This document shows, piece by piece, positions 62,371-64,000 of a DNA stretch of 64,000 nucleotides. Each line of letters opens with the position of its first letter. Positions within the stretch are counted from its first letter, which is position 1. Position numbers and translations under genes: made by a program. The stretch is from Anthopleura xanthogrammica (lineage: Eukaryota > Cnidaria > Anthozoa > Actiniaria > Actiniidae). The stretch covers positions 12,056,090-12,120,089 of the forward strand of contig OZ025207.1 in assembly GCA_964019055.1 (NCBI GenBank), given 5' to 3'. Under the pieces are notes generated by a model. It was not told the origin of the DNA. It was given only the letters and a program-made list of their open reading frames with translations, and did not search any database.

Positions 62371-63260
62371 TTATGAGGAACAGGTTACCTTACCATCTAT
62401 CTTGATACTTCATGGGTCTGCTTCTCAAGTTGTCAGTTATCATCTGGATTCATTAGGCTGACTTGCTCAGTTCTTGTCTACACTTTTTTCAATAGAGGAT
62501 CACTAGTATAATTGGTGAGAACATGGGGTTGACTTGACATTTATCTCAGTCATGTTTCATGGCTCCCTACAAATTGATGGCTTCGGGTTTTAAGGTTCCA
62601 CTTACTAGGCCGCCTTTCTTCATGCATATGCTTGCTTCACTTTCTTTGCTGGTGGACCACTTTTGCATAGTATAGAAACTGTTATCTCATCTATCTTGAT
62701 TATTCAATAAGTTGTTTATCTCATCATCTGGCTTCATAAGTAATGCATCTTCTATACTCTGACATTCTTGCTCCACTTGCTTGTCTGGAGAATCACTTGA
62801 TTATGTATTCAGTGAAGAGGCTGTTTTATCATCTATCTCCACTTTACAAAGCTGTCTGTCCCACCATCTTGCTCCCTACTTCATGCTTTCTCTCTTAAGT
62901 CACCTATACTCTGACATTCTTGCTTCACTTGCATGTCTGGAGAATCACTTGATTATGTATTCAGTGAAAAGGCTGTTTTATCATCTATCTCCACTTTTCA
63001 AGGTTGCCTGTCTAACCATCTGGCATCACATTTGGTGTTTTCTCTCTTAAGTCACCTATTCTCCAACATCCTTGCTTGAATAATTTTTCTGGAGGATCAC
63101 TTGATTAGCATATGTTCAGTGAAAAGGCTGCTTTATTATGTACCTTCATCTTTCAACAAGTTGACTCTCTAACCATCTTGCTCCATGTTTTCTCTTCAAG
63201 TTTGCCTCTTCTCTAACCTTCTTGCTCAGTTATCTTACCATTTAGTTTATGAAGCTGATA
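62370..63260. repeat. ~151-bp tandem repeat, diverged
   Basis: Repeated phrases: ctctgacattcttgcttcac, ggagaatcacttgattatgt, attcagtgaa.aggctgtttt and atctatctccacttt, best preserved at 62754-63055. Earlier and later copies are much decayed. Confidence 0.75.
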
Positions 63261-64000
63261 TCTTTCTTGGGCTTATGGTACGTGGTGACCTTGGGCTCTA
63301 CCTTCATGTATAACCATGATTATCTTTATCAACTTGTCAGCAGCACCACTTCTTGCCCATCACTTCTTTCAGCACAATGAAATATCTGATTTGTTTATTG
63401 GGGTTTTTCTCATTACTTTTCTTCATGCTTTTTTTCTCTTCAATAACTTAGCATACTTTTTTGAATAGAAGGCCACTTATTCAAAGAGCATAGTATTGGG
63501 TTTGTTTTGATTTCTCTTTCTTTCTGTCTCTTCTTGCAATACACTCTTACCAAATGCTTTTCTTATCTGTTTTCTTGGAGGATCACTTGACTGACAATGG
63601 CTCCATGTCCTGTTGTCTGCACGTTTCTCTTGGCCAACACCTGTTTGCTTTTAAAAGTAGATCACTCGCTCTATGGTGAAAAAAGGTTCAACACGTATTG
63701 ATGTACTGCCAACTTTCCTTTTGCAAGTCTTGAATTTGTATTTTTGGCAGTTCCGTCTTTTTCCAGGCTCCTCATGTCACATGGCAGAAGATCACTGAGA
63801 ATTATCAATGAGTTAAAGACTACAAAACCTAGTCCTAAATTTAATAATTAGGTTAAATAACAGGAAACAAAGAGGGCTAGAATGACCATACTAGTGTTAT
63901 TTGATTTTTTTTTTTAATGCTGAATAATCTTGCTCTGCTGGTTGTAGCGTTTTTTGGATTGCTACCAAAATGAATGTTGACCAAATGTATACCTTTGTCC
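63260..64000. other. Window end, no gene seen
   Basis: Pyrimidine-rich sequence with faint echoes of the 151-bp unit (ggaggatcacttgactgaca at about 63576); otherwise nothing supported. Confidence 0.4.

Overview
This window is eukaryotic and most likely comes from a marine invertebrate; an anthozoan cnidarian is my best guess. The DNA is AT-rich and carries one intron-containing gene whose 16 exons have GT/AG borders and consistent phase. The rest is mostly repeats: dispersed short inverted-repeat (MITE-like) elements, TTAGGG/CCCTAA-type stretches and large minisatellite arrays. Nothing bacterial is present. The species guess rests on gene content and base composition only.

Region 1 (about 1-15.1 kb). 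The only gene I can defend from start codon to stop lies on the minus strand, from the ATG at 10946 to the stop at 1350. Sixteen coding exons total 3,732 nt, exactly 1,243 codons plus a stop, and the phase is consistent at every junction. The product is a predicted secreted protein: signal peptide, lysine-rich/helical N-terminal segment, MACPF (perforin-type) domain, an unassigned central module, a cysteine-rich knot and a C-terminal pentraxin/LamG-like domain. The gene is bracketed by duplicated sequence (about 230-1010 and 12690-13490), one part in inverted and one in direct orientation. Two MITE-like elements and a GC-rich dispersed repeat lie upstream of it.

Region 2 (about 15.1-26 kb). 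A weak candidate first exon on the plus strand (15587) is followed by AT-rich sequence with no convincing genes, one hAT-like MITE, and three tandem-repeat fields with units of about 81, 89 and 119 bp.

Region 3 (about 26.2-61.1 kb). A very large imperfect inverted repeat dominates. The left arm (about 26160-40545) and right arm (about 48590-61135) match in opposite orientation and carry the same MITEs, G-rich block, minisatellite and poly-G/C tract at mirrored positions. Each arm holds a smaller internal inverted pair of a roughly 320-bp block (X). Between arms, block X and its close flanks look much better conserved than other sequence I compared. The 8-kb spacer holds a 746-bp fold-back element with a 7-bp target duplication and a second MITE-like element nested inside it, telomere-like repeats on both strands, two mirrored 18-bp arrays, a 57-bp array and a 3.3-kb array of 20-bp units. 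The left arm alone carries a roughly 2.6-kb segment with a LINE 3' remnant.

Region 4 (about 61.1-64 kb). A hairpin MITE and a diverged array of about 151 bp; no genes seen.

Most long open frames in the window (for example 44003-44965, 40561-41077, 34775-35478) are by-products of repeat units whose length is a multiple of three, and were not called as genes. Percent identities given below are by-eye estimates.
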